Position numbers and translations under genes: made by a program. This document shows positions 1 through 8,879 of a stretch of 64,000 nt of DNA, piece after piece. Every line of letters begins with the position of its first letter. Positions within the stretch are counted from its first letter, which is position 1. The notes below the pieces were generated by a model. It ran no database searches. It was not told the origin of the DNA and saw only the letters and a program-made list of their open reading frames with translations. The stretch covers positions 127,780 to 191,779 of the forward strand of contig JBGVRT010000120.1 of the NCBI GenBank assembly GCA_045128735.1, in the 5' to 3' direction. The DNA is from RGIG8775 sp045128735 (lineage in GTDB: Bacteria; Bacillota; Clostridia; Oscillospirales; CAG-272).

Positions 1-116
1 GATTCGATGATTCTTTGGGTCAACGTGGCGGTTTTACCCGAGCCTGCCGCTGCGCTTACAAGCAGAGTCTTGTCGCGTGTGTTAATGGCGAGTTGCTGTT
101 TATCTGTCCAAGCCAT
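1..116 (-). CDS. addA: AddA helicase/nuclease subunit, N-terminal fragment
   Basis: This is the first 38 codons of the AddA subunit of the AddAB helicase-nuclease, which processes double-strand DNA ends for recombination; the rest lies beyond the window edge. The fragment begins MAWTDKQQLAI, the conserved AddA start (W-T-x-x-Q), and contains a UvrD-type Walker A, SAAAGSGKTATL, at residues 21-32. The ATG at 116 is preceded by AAAGGAG with a 6-base gap. It starts 14 bases after addB ends, so the two subunits are co-transcribed leftward. Confidence 0.92.
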   Translation of the reverse strand, partial: MAWTDKQQLAINTRDKTLLVSAAAGSGKTATLTQRIIE

Positions 117-130
117 AAATTTCTCCTTTT

Positions 131-3100
131 TCAGTTGTCATCTTCATTTTCTTCTTCGTCGGTGCCTTCGCTTGTCAAGTCAACTCGGCAAAATGGCTTC
201 ATTTTGCAGTATTGACATACGTAATCCCTGCCTATTTTCATAGGTGCAATATCGGCGTTTCCGCTCTTGAGCTCGGTGGCTATTTCTTCAATGGTGGAAT
301 ATATCTGCTTTTCAAGCTCGTCGAATCCTTCCTTGCTCATTGACGAGTTTTTGGTTATAACACCGTCCTTGTTAGTTGTTACTCCGGGCAAATATCTGTT
401 TTTGAGGTTGTGGCTCATTTCTTTGATGATTTCATCATCGTCGGTTACCAACCCCGAACGCGGCAGCTTTTTCTTTGCCATAGCTATTATTTCTTCTTCT
501 GTTGCGTTATATTTAACATCAAAGGCGCTGAATGCGGAGGATACGTAGATAACGCCCGCGGGCTTTATTGTGTCGCCCTCTTCGCATCCGATGCTTCTTT
601 TGAATTTATCGTCCTTGGCGTTGCATATGGCGAAAAGGTAGAGCAAAAGCTGAATGTTAAGTCCTTTCTCAACGTCCGCAAGGTCAAAGGTCTTGCTTCC
701 CGTTTTGTAGTCAATGACCTTGACGTACACGGTGTTGTCTTTCTTGAATACATCGAGTCTGTCAACAGCACCGTCGATTATTATTTTGGTGTCGTCTTTA
801 AGCTTCAACTCAAATTGGGGCAGGGCGTCCGAGGGGGCGTTGCCGAATTTCATTTCGAGATATTTGGGAATAAAGCTGCTGTCAAGCAGTTCGTCGTAAA
901 GCGAGGAAGCAACTACAACCGCAAGCCCCGTAAGCCTTCCAAAAAGGTGAAGCTGACGCTTTGACGGCTCAACCTTGTCCTTGAAAATACTGTCAATATA
1001 TTCTTTCGCCTTGTCTCTTATGAAGCGCTCAAGCTCGTCCTTGGGAATATCGCGCTTAAGTCCGTTTTCGTCCACGGTGTATCCGATAAAAAGCTCGAGC
1101 AGATGGTGCACAAAGGTACCAGTGTCAGCGGCGTTGAAGCTTATCGGTGTTGTGTCTCTGAGGTTAAGGACAAACTTGCAGAAATAATTGAAATGACACT
1201 TGACGTATTGGTCTATCTTGCTCTGAGAAAGCCGTATTTTCTGACCGAAAAGACTGTTTGACAGGTCATTGCTGATTTTGCACTCTGTAGTGCTTATGGG
1301 GGCTTTGGTCTTTTTGAGAATATCGGCACAGTCCTCTTTTTTGCCAAGTACCGAGGCAAGAGCCGCGCGGTTTTTGTCATCGGTCAGCGAGTGATAAGAC
1401 TCAAGAGAAAGCTTTTCTGACATAAGCTTGTCAAGCTCGTTTATCTTTTCGTAGCAGAGGGGCTTTTTTATGCCTAAAAGGGAGCAAGCCCGCGTTATCG
1501 CCAAAGAAGGACGGAAAACAGTGGAGCCCACCTTTGTATGGTAATTCATAATAAGCTTGTCCGACGGGAGAGTAACCGCGCGGTAGGTGTGCAAAAGCTC
1601 ATCGGAGCTCTTTTCCGAAATCTTGCTTGAAAGCTCTATGCCGTAACTTGAAAGCTTTTCTTTTTCAATATCCGAGAAAAATCCGCCGTCGCTGACGTGT
1701 GCGGGGAATTTTCCGTCGCACATACCTATAAGAATGGCGCATTTTATGCCGCTTGCGCGTAGCATAGATGCCGAGCCGAGAACAACCTCGTCGGCGGCTG
1801 TGGGAATAGTGCCAATATCGGTGTTTCCAAGCACAAGCTTGAGCGAGGAGCAAAATTCCTCTACGGTCATTTTTTCGTCGCCAAGAGTTGCAGAAATGTC
1901 GTTGAGCACGCTTATGAACGCCGAGTGAGTGCCCGCATATTCAAGCGCAATTCGCTTGTTTCCTGAAAGATGAGCCTTTTTTGCGCGCTCGCAAAGCTTT
2001 TCTGTAAGCCCCAATTCCTTGAAAAAATTATAGGTGGCGGCGCAAAGCTCGCGTACGTTTTCGGCGGCATCAAGACGCGTGAAAAACGCGGGAAGGGTTG
2101 AGGTGAGAATGTTCTTCACCTCATTTGCCACCTCTCTTATTTTTATTCCGCGGTTGGATATTTTGTTGCTGTAGCCGTCGGGGTTCATCGTCCAGCTTTC
2201 GTCAAAGAAACGTAGACCTTTTATTTTCCAGGTCGAAACGTAAATTTCAAAAAGGTCTATCTTCTCTGACGGAATGCCCGTGAGGCCTGTTTTGAGATAG
2301 GCTATAACGTCATCGGCACGCCAATTTCTCTGCTTTATGGCGAAAGCAGACATCATAAGCGAGATAAGCGGATTTGTTACAAGGTCTGTCTTTTCCGACA
2401 TATAGAAGGGAATGCCCGCCTTCTCAAACACAGAGTCGATTGTTCCTTTGTATGTGTCCATATCTCCTGCAACAACCGCTATTTCGTTGCGGCGGTAACC
2501 CGCGTGCAAAAGTGAGAGAACTGCGTTTGCCGCCGCTTCTGATTCGCTGTACATATCAGCACATTCAATTATCTCCACACTTGTGTCGTTTTCTGTTGGC
2601 GGAAGCTTCGAGAAATTTGCCGAAAAATCCCAAAAATGCGCCCAAAGTCGCTTGAGAGCGGGTGTGGTCGCTCTGTAGGGATTTGAAAGCTTGACTTTGC
2701 GCAGAGTCTTGCCGCGCGCAAGATTCAAAAGTTTTTTTGAGGTGTCGTTTACGCTTGTAAGATGAATATCGTTTGTCAGCTCGTCGGGTGAGGGAATAGT
2801 GACGGTGCAGTTTTCCGCCTGAGCAAAAATCCGCCCGATTATTTTATACTCCCAAGCGGTGAAGCTTGAGAATGAATCTATGTACACGTTGTATTTTTTG
2901 AAGAAGTCGTGATCGCAAAGCTTGTCGTAAAGTTTTGCAAGGTCGTCACTGCCGTCGCTGTACGACTTTTCCACCGTGTCTGAAAAATGAGAATATATAG
3001 CGGCAAGGTCGGTGAGCTTTGTTTTGAACTGACCTTCTTCTTCCATATCCTCGAGTACGTCTTCAAGTTTTTTTACGCTGATTCCGTTTGTTTTGAATTC

Positions 3101-3475
3101 ATTTATTTGTGAGAGCATAAGCGAGGGCAGAGAGGAGTCTCCCAAAGCGCGAAGCTGATATTCGCTGAGTATTGGCGCAAGCTCGAGAAGCGTACGCTTC
3201 ATCAAGAGGTTTTTCATACCTTTGGTGATGTAGTTGTACGAAAGACCGCCGTATATTCTGAATATCTTGTTTGCGAGACGGGTGAAGTTGAGCACCTCAA
3301 AGCTGAGCTGCGCCGATGCGGGCAGCCCCATAAGCATATTTCGCTCGGTCTCAACCGTTTGTTGCTCGGGAACGATAAGAAGTACTTGCCGTCCCGCCTC
3401 AATGTCTTGGCGAATTTGCTTTGTTATCTCGGTGGTCTTTCCCGTTCCCGGGAGTCCGTAAATAAGATTTATCAT
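131..3475 (-). CDS. addB: AddB helicase/nuclease subunit
   Basis: AddB partners AddA in the RecBCD-like end-processing complex. The 1114-residue product has a Walker A, GLPGTGKT, at residues 7-14. A C-terminal RecB-type nuclease domain carries VIDYKTG and, downstream, GLNIQLLLY. The four cysteines expected to hold AddB's 4Fe-4S cluster are visible: C760 (in CHFNYFC) and C1087, C1090, C1096 (C-x2-C-x5-C). I chose the ATG at 3475 because GAGGTG sits 4-5 bases upstream; an in-frame TTG 12 bases earlier lies within that site. The length is usual for Firmicute AddB. It is third in a leftward operon after the QueG-like gene and the unknown membrane gene, and its ribosome site overlaps the stop of the latter. 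Confidence 0.95.
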   Translation of the reverse strand: MINLIYGLPGTGKTTEITKQIRQDIEAGRQVLLIVPEQQTVETERNMLMGLPASAQLSFEVLNFTRLANKIFRIYGGLSYNYITKGMKNLLMKRTLLELAPILSEYQLRALGDSSLPSLMLSQINEFKTNGISVKKLEDVLEDMEEEGQFKTKLTDLAAIYSHFSDTVEKSYSDGSDDLAKLYDKLCDHDFFKKYNVYIDSFSSFTAWEYKIIGRIFAQAENCTVTIPSPDELTNDIHLTSVNDTSKKLLNLARGKTLRKVKLSNPYRATTPALKRLWAHFWDFSANFSKLPPTENDTSVEIIECADMYSESEAAANAVLSLLHAGYRRNEIAVVAGDMDTYKGTIDSVFEKAGIPFYMSEKTDLVTNPLISLMMSAFAIKQRNWRADDVIAYLKTGLTGIPSEKIDLFEIYVSTWKIKGLRFFDESWTMNPDGYSNKISNRGIKIREVANEVKNILTSTLPAFFTRLDAAENVRELCAATYNFFKELGLTEKLCERAKKAHLSGNKRIALEYAGTHSAFISVLNDISATLGDEKMTVEEFCSSLKLVLGNTDIGTIPTAADEVVLGSASMLRASGIKCAILIGMCDGKFPAHVSDGGFFSDIEKEKLSSYGIELSSKISEKSSDELLHTYRAVTLPSDKLIMNYHTKVGSTVFRPSLAITRACSLLGIKKPLCYEKINELDKLMSEKLSLESYHSLTDDKNRAALASVLGKKEDCADILKKTKAPISTTECKISNDLSNSLFGQKIRLSQSKIDQYVKCHFNYFCKFVLNLRDTTPISFNAADTGTFVHHLLELFIGYTVDENGLKRDIPKDELERFIRDKAKEYIDSIFKDKVEPSKRQLHLFGRLTGLAVVVASSLYDELLDSSFIPKYLEMKFGNAPSDALPQFELKLKDDTKIIIDGAVDRLDVFKKDNTVYVKVIDYKTGSKTFDLADVEKGLNIQLLLYLFAICNAKDDKFKRSIGCEEGDTIKPAGVIYVSSAFSAFDVKYNATEEEIIAMAKKKLPRSGLVTDDDEIIKEMSHNLKNRYLPGVTTNKDGVITKNSSMSKEGFDELEKQIYSTIEEIATELKSGNADIAPMKIGRDYVCQYCKMKPFCRVDLTSEGTDEEENEDDN

Positions 3476-3483
3476 AAAGCACC

Positions 3484-4164
3484 TCAATAAATGAAAATAA
3501 CTCTTTCTCTGTGGCTTTTAAGAACCTGTTTTCTGATAAAGAAAAAATATTGCCGTCTTATGCTCGTTATTCCGTCGCACTCGCGCCGTAAATTGACGTA
3601 AGGACGGCGGTTTTTGGATATGCTATTTGGAGAGAGAAAAAAGGGAGAAACGACTGTAACCGCGTAGCCGCGTGATGCAAGCTCGACTGCATTTTTGGCG
3701 AAAAAGCTTTCGGCGTCAAAGTTTGTCTGCCTTGTTGGAAAGAGAAAAATAATCTTTTTGCCTGTAGTCGATTCGAAAAAAATTTTGCTGTCACCGGGAT
3801 ACCTTGCCGCCGATAAAATGAATTGAACCGAGAACAGAAGAATTATGGGCGGCAAAACAAGCGACAAAATGCTGACCACTATCAGCAAAACCGCACTCGT
3901 CTGTACCGCGAGTAATATCAGCGCGGCAATTTTTATTGCGTGTGAAATCAATCTGAAGCGTGAGAAAAAATAACTTGCACGCTCAAAAAGCCTGTACGCC
4001 GAATGGGCTTTGACCTTTTTCCAAAGATATGAAAAATAGCCTTTGCTGCCGTCAAGAGCACTTGACTCTTTGGCATCAGCAGAACGCATCTGTGAACGTA
4101 AAAAGGCGTTCTCACGCCTGAGTTTGTCAAGCTCATTTTCTTTTTTATTATTGCTTCTCTCCAT
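3484..4164 (-). CDS. Unknown membrane protein with N-terminal coiled coil
   Basis: I do not recognise this 226-residue protein. The first 35 residues are highly charged (Lys/Glu/Arg/Asn) with heptad-like Leu spacing, suggesting a short cytoplasmic coiled coil. Residues about 75-125 form two adjacent hydrophobic segments (AALILLAVQTSAVLLIVV and VLPPIILLFSVQFIL). A soluble C-terminal part of about 100 residues follows, with KKIIFLFPTRQ and a very basic end. Its ATG lies inside the end of the QueG-like gene (17-base overlap), so translation is probably coupled. It ends 9 bases before the addB ATG. The position suggests co-expression with addAB, but nothing in it points to DNA repair. Confidence 0.7.
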   Translation of the reverse strand: MERSNNKKENELDKLRRENAFLRSQMRSADAKESSALDGSKGYFSYLWKKVKAHSAYRLFERASYFFSRFRLISHAIKIAALILLAVQTSAVLLIVVSILSLVLPPIILLFSVQFILSAARYPGDSKIFFESTTGKKIIFLFPTRQTNFDAESFFAKNAVELASRGYAVTVVSPFFLSPNSISKNRRPYVNLRRECDGITSIRRQYFFFIRKQVLKSHRERVIFIY

Positions 4165-4984
4165 TACCGCGATCGCCTATCTCCGCATTTCTGAGAATCG
4201 TGTCGCGTCCCCGCCAGGAGAAGGCGCGTTTTGAAAACTCCTCCTCACTCATTTGCGCCACGGTCTCGTATGTAAGATTTGCTATGGCGTTTTCGCTGAA
4301 AAATTTTATCGGAGTGTAGATACTGCCGCTCTTTTTTGCCCTCAGAGTGTGCGGACAAACCTCTGTGCACACGTCGCACCCCCAAAGGCTGTATTTCTTA
4401 AGCAGCTTTTCTTCGTCGGCGTTAAGCTCGCCCTTTTTCTGCGTAAGTGCCGACAGGCATTCCTCACATTCACCCGCTTTCCACGGACAAGCGCGTTGGC
4501 ACAGACCACAGCTTTCGCAGTATTGCGGCTCGCGCTCGTCGGATTGCTCAGCGGCAAGCGGAGCGCCCACGATAAGCTCGCCGAGAAATACAAAGGACGA
4601 ATATTTTTCGGTTATCAACAGATTGTTTCTGCCCATTATTCCAAGACCGCCCATAAGTGCCGCGTGACGCTCGTCAATAGGCGAGTGGTCGGCAAACATC
4701 GCAAAGCTTATGTGTGGGTATTCCGCCTTAAGAATCGGAAGCACGCGACTTGCAAGCTCCTTAACGAAAAAGTGATAGTCTCTGCCCACGGCATACGCCG
4801 AAATATTGCGCTTGCCGTCGCATACCTCTGTGTAATAGGGAATGGCAAAAACCACCGCAAAGCCCGAGGAGATACCGGCTTTGTCAAGAAGATATTTTTT
4901 TGTTATTTTGCATTTTTCAAGCGGAAGAAAAACGCAAAGATCTATGCCTTCTTCAAGAAGTACAGCTTTAATTTTGTCCTTCAT
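4148..4984 (-). CDS. QueG-like double 4Fe-4S protein
   Basis: This 278-residue protein resembles epoxyqueuosine reductase (QueG), which makes queuosine in tRNA using cobalamin and two 4Fe-4S clusters. The N-terminal half has the QueG core (SPIDERHAALMGGLG, GRNNLLI). Two ferredoxin-like clusters follow: CESCGLCQRACPW and, about 40 residues later, CDVCTEVCPH. It is shorter than typical QueG (about 350-390 residues) and lacks the C-terminal HEAT-like region, so it may be a QueG-family protein with another job; no other queuosine gene is in the window. The ATG at 4984 has GGAG 7 bases upstream. It heads the leftward operon that runs into addAB. Confidence 0.75.
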   Translation of the reverse strand: MKDKIKAVLLEEGIDLCVFLPLEKCKITKKYLLDKAGISSGFAVVFAIPYYTEVCDGKRNISAYAVGRDYHFFVKELASRVLPILKAEYPHISFAMFADHSPIDERHAALMGGLGIMGRNNLLITEKYSSFVFLGELIVGAPLAAEQSDEREPQYCESCGLCQRACPWKAGECEECLSALTQKKGELNADEEKLLKKYSLWGCDVCTEVCPHTLRAKKSGSIYTPIKFFSENAIANLTYETVAQMSEEEFSKRAFSWRGRDTILRNAEIGDRGNGEKQ

Positions 4985-5023
4985 TTTTTAACTCCGTACC
5001 AAATTTGAATCTTTCATAAATAT

Positions 5024-5052
5024 ATTATACCATAAAAAGCGCCTAAAAACAA
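5024..5052 (-). promoter_or_regulatory. Promoter of the QueG-like/addBA operon
   Basis: On the minus strand TTGTTT (-35) and TATAAT (-10) are separated by 17 bases, with the -10 about 40 bases upstream of the ATG at 4984. The overlapping or closely spaced genes downstream suggest that it drives four genes. Confidence 0.7.
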
Positions 5053-5103
5053 CTTTTTTCAAATTTTTTATTGGGTCTTCATAAAATCGTCACATTGAAA
5101 ATC

Positions 5104-5109
5104 TATAAT
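5104..5109 (+). promoter_or_regulatory. Probable -10 element of the HtrA-like gene
   Basis: TATAAT lies 35 bases before the ATG at 5144 and just upstream of the AAAGGCGG ribosome site. No good -35 lies at 17 bases; TTCATA at 5078 is 20 bases away. The promoter may be weak or need an activator. Confidence 0.4.
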
Positions 5110-5143
5110 AGTGTCATCACAAATGAAAGGCGGTAGATATTTG

Positions 5144-6547
5144 ATGGATAACAACAGCTTTGATAATAACAGCTTTGATAATAATAACAACGAAAACATA
5201 CAGAACGGCGAGAGTAGCTACGAGATATACTCGAAAAGCTATACTCCGAGCGAAAACGGCTATACCGAGCAAAAGCAGAGCTATCAAGGTGGCGAATATC
5301 ATTACAGCTACGTCACTCCCGAGCGAAGCAAAAACAAAACGGGAAGGAAAATATTGGCTGTATTTGGAGTGGCAGTTTGCGCCCTTGTGCTTTGCGTTGG
5401 AACCATATTCTGTACGGCCAAAATAGTCTCCGATTATTACGAGGGTGTCATTGCCGATACTCCGCACGCGGACGACGGCTTGCCCGAAGTTACAGACGGC
5501 GGCGAAAATAAGGTTGAGGTGACGGAGCCGCAGGATGCGGATATTTCCGAGGAAAACGACGGAGATTGGTTCTTCGGCTTTAACGAAAAAACAGACATTA
5601 CATTCTCCGACAGCGAAACTCAGGCGGTAAGTGACGTAAGCATAGGCGACAGCGGACTTTCCAAGGCTGACGTTGCAGAGCTCGTTTCGGCATCCGTGGT
5701 TGAAATAACCACCTCTGAGACTCTCCGTAACGGACTCGTTTATTCAAGCGGTGCGGGAAGCGGAGTTATAGTAACCGAAAACGGCATAATAATAACCAAT
5801 AATCACGTTGTTGAGGGAGCTACAGAGATAAGCGTAAGACTTTCAAACGGCAACGTGTACGATGCGGCGCTTGTGGCAACCGACGCAGAAACCGACCTTG
5901 CGGTTATCAAGATTGAGCCTAAGGAAGCACTGACTATCGCGGTGTGCGGAAACAGCAAAAGCCTTCGCGTAGGTGACGAGGTGCTTGCTATCGGCAACCC
6001 CTTGGGGCTTCTTGGCGGAACTGTTACAAACGGAATTGTCAGCGCACTTGAGCGCGAGGTGACTATTGAGGGAGAAACAATGGTACTTCTTCAGCACAAC
6101 GCGGCTGTAAGCCCGGGAAATTCGGGCGGTGCACTCTTTAATATGAAGGGTGAGCTTATCGGAATAGTTAACGCAAAATACTCAAGCAACGGTGCCGAAG
6201 GACTCGGATTTGCCATTCCCATGAATACCGTCAGCGAGGTGTATAACGACCTTGTGAATTACGGATACGTAAAGGGCAGAGCCGACCACGGACTGAGCAT
6301 AGTTCAACAGTACGCTTTCCGTCCGGGATATTATGGCTATCTGCTTTATATCGTTGAGTCTAAATATACGAGCGAGCTTGTGTACGGCGACAGACTTATC
6401 GCGATCAACGGCGTAACTCCCGCATCAGCGGATGAAGCTTATGCTTTGCTTGACGGATATGAAATAGGCGATACGGTAGACGTAACCGTGTACCGTTCGG
6501 GTAAGGAAATAACAGTAAAAGTACCGATTTCCGAGTATCATCCTTAA
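5144..6547 (+). CDS. HtrA/DegP-type membrane serine protease
   Basis: This is a 467-residue trypsin-like envelope protease of the HtrA (DegP/DegS) family, which degrades misfolded exported proteins. The order is: an Asn/Ser/Tyr-rich cytoplasmic tail (residues 1-65) opening with a repeated SFDNN motif, one membrane segment (about 70-95), an acidic linker, the protease domain, and a C-terminal PDZ-like domain (about 375-467). The catalytic triad is visible as H221 in TNNHVV, D251 in TDLAVI and S327 in PGNSGG. The PDZ lacks a clear GLGF-type loop, so its peptide binding may be altered. The ATG at 5144 was chosen because AGGCGG lies 10 bases upstream; an in-frame GTG at 5111 lies next to the -10 box and cannot be the start. 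Confidence 0.92.
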   Translation: MDNNSFDNNSFDNNNNENIQNGESSYEIYSKSYTPSENGYTEQKQSYQGGEYHYSYVTPERSKNKTGRKILAVFGVAVCALVLCVGTIFCTAKIVSDYYEGVIADTPHADDGLPEVTDGGENKVEVTEPQDADISEENDGDWFFGFNEKTDITFSDSETQAVSDVSIGDSGLSKADVAELVSASVVEITTSETLRNGLVYSSGAGSGVIVTENGIIITNNHVVEGATEISVRLSNGNVYDAALVATDAETDLAVIKIEPKEALTIAVCGNSKSLRVGDEVLAIGNPLGLLGGTVTNGIVSALEREVTIEGETMVLLQHNAAVSPGNSGGALFNMKGELIGIVNAKYSSNGAEGLGFAIPMNTVSEVYNDLVNYGYVKGRADHGLSIVQQYAFRPGYYGYLLYIVESKYTSELVYGDRLIAINGVTPASADEAYALLDGYEIGDTVDVTVYRSGKEITVKVPISEYHP

Positions 6548-6563
6548 AAAATTCATAAATCAC

Positions 6564-6592
6564 TTGAAAAAAATCCGAAAATGCTATATAAT
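6564..6592 (+). promoter_or_regulatory. Promoter of the two-component/sortase operon
   Basis: TTGAAA and TATAAT are separated by exactly 17 bases, 25 bases before the TTG start at 6618. There is no terminator between it and the HtrA-like gene, so read-through is possible. Confidence 0.8.
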
Positions 6593-6617
6593 AGATACTT
6601 GAACGGGGGTGTTTTGA

Positions 6618-7310
6618 TTGTATACTATCCTTGTAGTTGACGATGAGGTCAGAATACGCAGTATAATAAAGAAATACGCGGAGTTTGAAGGTCATACCGT
6701 GGTCGAGGCGGGAGACGGACTTGAGGCTGTGTACCTCTGCCGTAACAACTCCTACGATATCGTTATAATGGATATAATGATGCCCGAGCTTGACGGATTT
6801 TCGGCGTGCCGAGAGATCAGAAAAATATCTCAGGTCCCGATAATAATGCTTTCTGCGCGAGGCGAGGAATACGACAGAATAAACGGCTTTGAGGTTGGTA
6901 TAGACGATTACGTGGTCAAGCCCTTCTCTCCCAAGGAGCTTATGCTCCGTGTCGAGGCGGTTATGAAGCGCGTAAAGCGAGGCGGCGATATGTCTGTAAA
7001 ACAGCCCAATGAAATAGTTGAGATAGACGGCGGCGGTCTTAAAGCCGACATTACAGCACGTATCGTGTATATAGACGGCGAGAGGGTGGAGATGTCTCCA
7101 AAGGAATACGATTTGTTTTTCTATCTTGTTGCCAACAGAAATATTGCGCTCACAAGAGAAAAATTGCTCAGTGAGGTGTGGGGATATGATTTCTTCGGTG
7201 ACGCGCGTACGCTTGATACGCATATAAAGCTGCTCAGAAAAAGTCTGGGCAGATATGCCGATTGCGTTGTTACACTTCGCGGTGTAGGTTACAGATTCGA
7301 AGAAAAATAA
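6618..7310 (+). CDS. OmpR/PhoB-family response regulator
   Basis: This 230-residue regulator has a receiver domain (1-115) followed by a winged-helix DNA-binding domain (about 130-228). The acidic pocket is D8-D9, the phosphoacceptor is D52 in IMDIMMPE, and the conserved Lys is in VVKPFSP. The output domain ends with the typical VVTLRGVGYRFE. Translation starts at TTG 6618: GGGGGTG lies 7 bases upstream, and an in-frame TGA directly precedes it, so no earlier start is possible. The cognate kinase starts 21 bases downstream. A TTG start may lower its level relative to the kinase. Confidence 0.95.
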   Translation: MYTILVVDDEVRIRSIIKKYAEFEGHTVVEAGDGLEAVYLCRNNSYDIVIMDIMMPELDGFSACREIRKISQVPIIMLSARGEEYDRINGFEVGIDDYVVKPFSPKELMLRVEAVMKRVKRGGDMSVKQPNEIVEIDGGGLKADITARIVYIDGERVEMSPKEYDLFFYLVANRNIALTREKLLSEVWGYDFFGDARTLDTHIKLLRKSLGRYADCVVTLRGVGYRFEEK

Positions 7311-7331
7311 AAAGAAAAGAGGTGCCGCAGA

Positions 7332-8879
7332 ATGGGAAAAGCAAAAATGCAAAAAAGAAAATGCAGAGTCTGCGGTATCGGCGTAAGCTGGAAGCTTTTT
7401 GCCTTCCTCATTGGCTTTGTGGCGTTTATGATGCTTGTCGTGTGGGTGTTTCAGGTGTTTTTGCTTGAAAGCCTTTATAAATCGACAAAGCGAAACGAGC
7501 TTGAAAGTATTTCCTTGGCAATCGGTGAATACGTGGGAACCGAGTCGCTTGGCGACGCGGTGTATTCCTGTGCGGTGGATTATTCTACCTGCATAAGAGT
7601 TTTTAAGTTTAGCGACAGCAACTCGGCAACCGAGGTGGCAAGTGCCGACGTTTCAACCGAATGCTCCATACACAATATTCCGCATCAACTTCTTAACCGA
7701 AAGCTTAACGATTACTACAGCAAAGCGCTTGACAACGGCGGTGTTTTTGCCGAAACAAGCGAGATGAGCTCAAAGCTTGGTACATTCTGGAGTGACAGCG
7801 ACGGAGAAGAGCCGCTTTTTGACTTTATAAATTCAACGCCAAATTCACTTGTTATGGTTTATAACAGAGTGATTGAAGGCGCAGACGGCGAGACCTATAT
7901 GGTGCTTCTTAATTCGGAGCTTACTCCTGTGGACGCTACTGTCAATACGCTTAAGATGCAGTTCTACTGGATTGCGTTCGTTATGGTGATAGGCGCGCTT
8001 GTCCTTGCTTTCCTTATTTCAAAAAACATCTCAAGCCCCATAAAGAAAATGAATGAGTCGGCAAAAAAACTTGCCGAGGGAAGATATGACGCAGATTTCT
8101 CGGTCAGCGGATATCGCGAGATAATCGAACTTTCCGAGAGCCTTGAGGATGCGGCTGATAAGCTGTCAAAGCTGGATTCGCTTCAGCGTGAGCTTGTAGC
8201 GAACGTCTCTCACGACCTGCGCACCCCGCTTACCCTTATAAAGGGCTATGGCGAGGTTATGCGCGACATTCCCGACGAGAATACGCCCGAAAATCTACAA
8301 GTCATAGTTGACGAGGCAAATCACTTGGGCGAGCTTGTAAACGACCTGCTCGACCTGTCGAGGATACGCTCGGGTGCAAGAGTTCCCGAGTTTTCGGAAT
8401 TTGACCTTACAGCGGCTGTCCGCGAGGTTATGACGAGATACGATAAGCTTGTAAAGGCGGGGGGCTATAAAATAGAATTTACCGCTGAAAACGATTCTTA
8501 TATTTGCGCAGACCGAATGATGATAATTCAAGTGGTCTATAATCTTATAAACAACGCCATAAACTACGCGGGCGAGGATAAAACCGTGCGCGTAACGCAA
8601 ACGGGCGGAGACGGCAAGGTGCGTATTTCGGTATCCGATAACGGAGAGGGAATACCGCCCGACCAAATAGACAGCATATGGGACAGATACTATAAGGTAG
8701 ACAGAGTTCACAAGCGCGCAAAGGTGGGCACAGGCCTCGGACTTTCAATAGTCAAGGGAACGCTTGAACTTCACAAAGCTACCTACGGCGTAGAATCTGC
8801 CCTCGGTCACGGAAGCCGCTTCTGGTTTGAGCTTCCCACGATAGATATGACAGACGACGATGAGGAGATAGTTCAATGA
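7332..8879 (+). CDS. Sensor histidine kinase
   Basis: This 515-residue membrane kinase partners the regulator just upstream. Two membrane segments (about 18-42 and 215-240) flank an extracellular sensor of about 170 residues. A HAMP linker, a HisKA domain with H294 in NVSHDLRTPL, and an HATPase_c domain follow, with an N box (LINNAINYA), G1 (DNGEGIP) and G2 (GTGLGLSIV). The sensor has no recognisable ligand domain. The first cytoplasmic residues contain a CRVC motif (C-x2-C). AGAGGTG precedes the ATG. Its TGA overlaps the ATG of the sortase gene by 4 bases, tying sensor and sortase into one operon. Confidence 0.95.
   Translation: MGKAKMQKRKCRVCGIGVSWKLFAFLIGFVAFMMLVVWVFQVFLLESLYKSTKRNELESISLAIGEYVGTESLGDAVYSCAVDYSTCIRVFKFSDSNSATEVASADVSTECSIHNIPHQLLNRKLNDYYSKALDNGGVFAETSEMSSKLGTFWSDSDGEEPLFDFINSTPNSLVMVYNRVIEGADGETYMVLLNSELTPVDATVNTLKMQFYWIAFVMVIGALVLAFLISKNISSPIKKMNESAKKLAEGRYDADFSVSGYREIIELSESLEDAADKLSKLDSLQRELVANVSHDLRTPLTLIKGYGEVMRDIPDENTPENLQVIVDEANHLGELVNDLLDLSRIRSGARVPEFSEFDLTAAVREVMTRYDKLVKAGGYKIEFTAENDSYICADRMMIIQVVYNLINNAINYAGEDKTVRVTQTGGDGKVRISVSDNGEGIPPDQIDSIWDRYYKVDRVHKRAKVGTGLGLSIVKGTLELHKATYGVESALGHGSRFWFELPTIDMTDDDEEIVQ

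Noticed and set aside
5111..5143. Earlier GTG start of the HtrA-like protein
   Set aside because: It lies two bases after a TATAAT box and lacks a ribosome site, whereas the ATG at 5144 has one.
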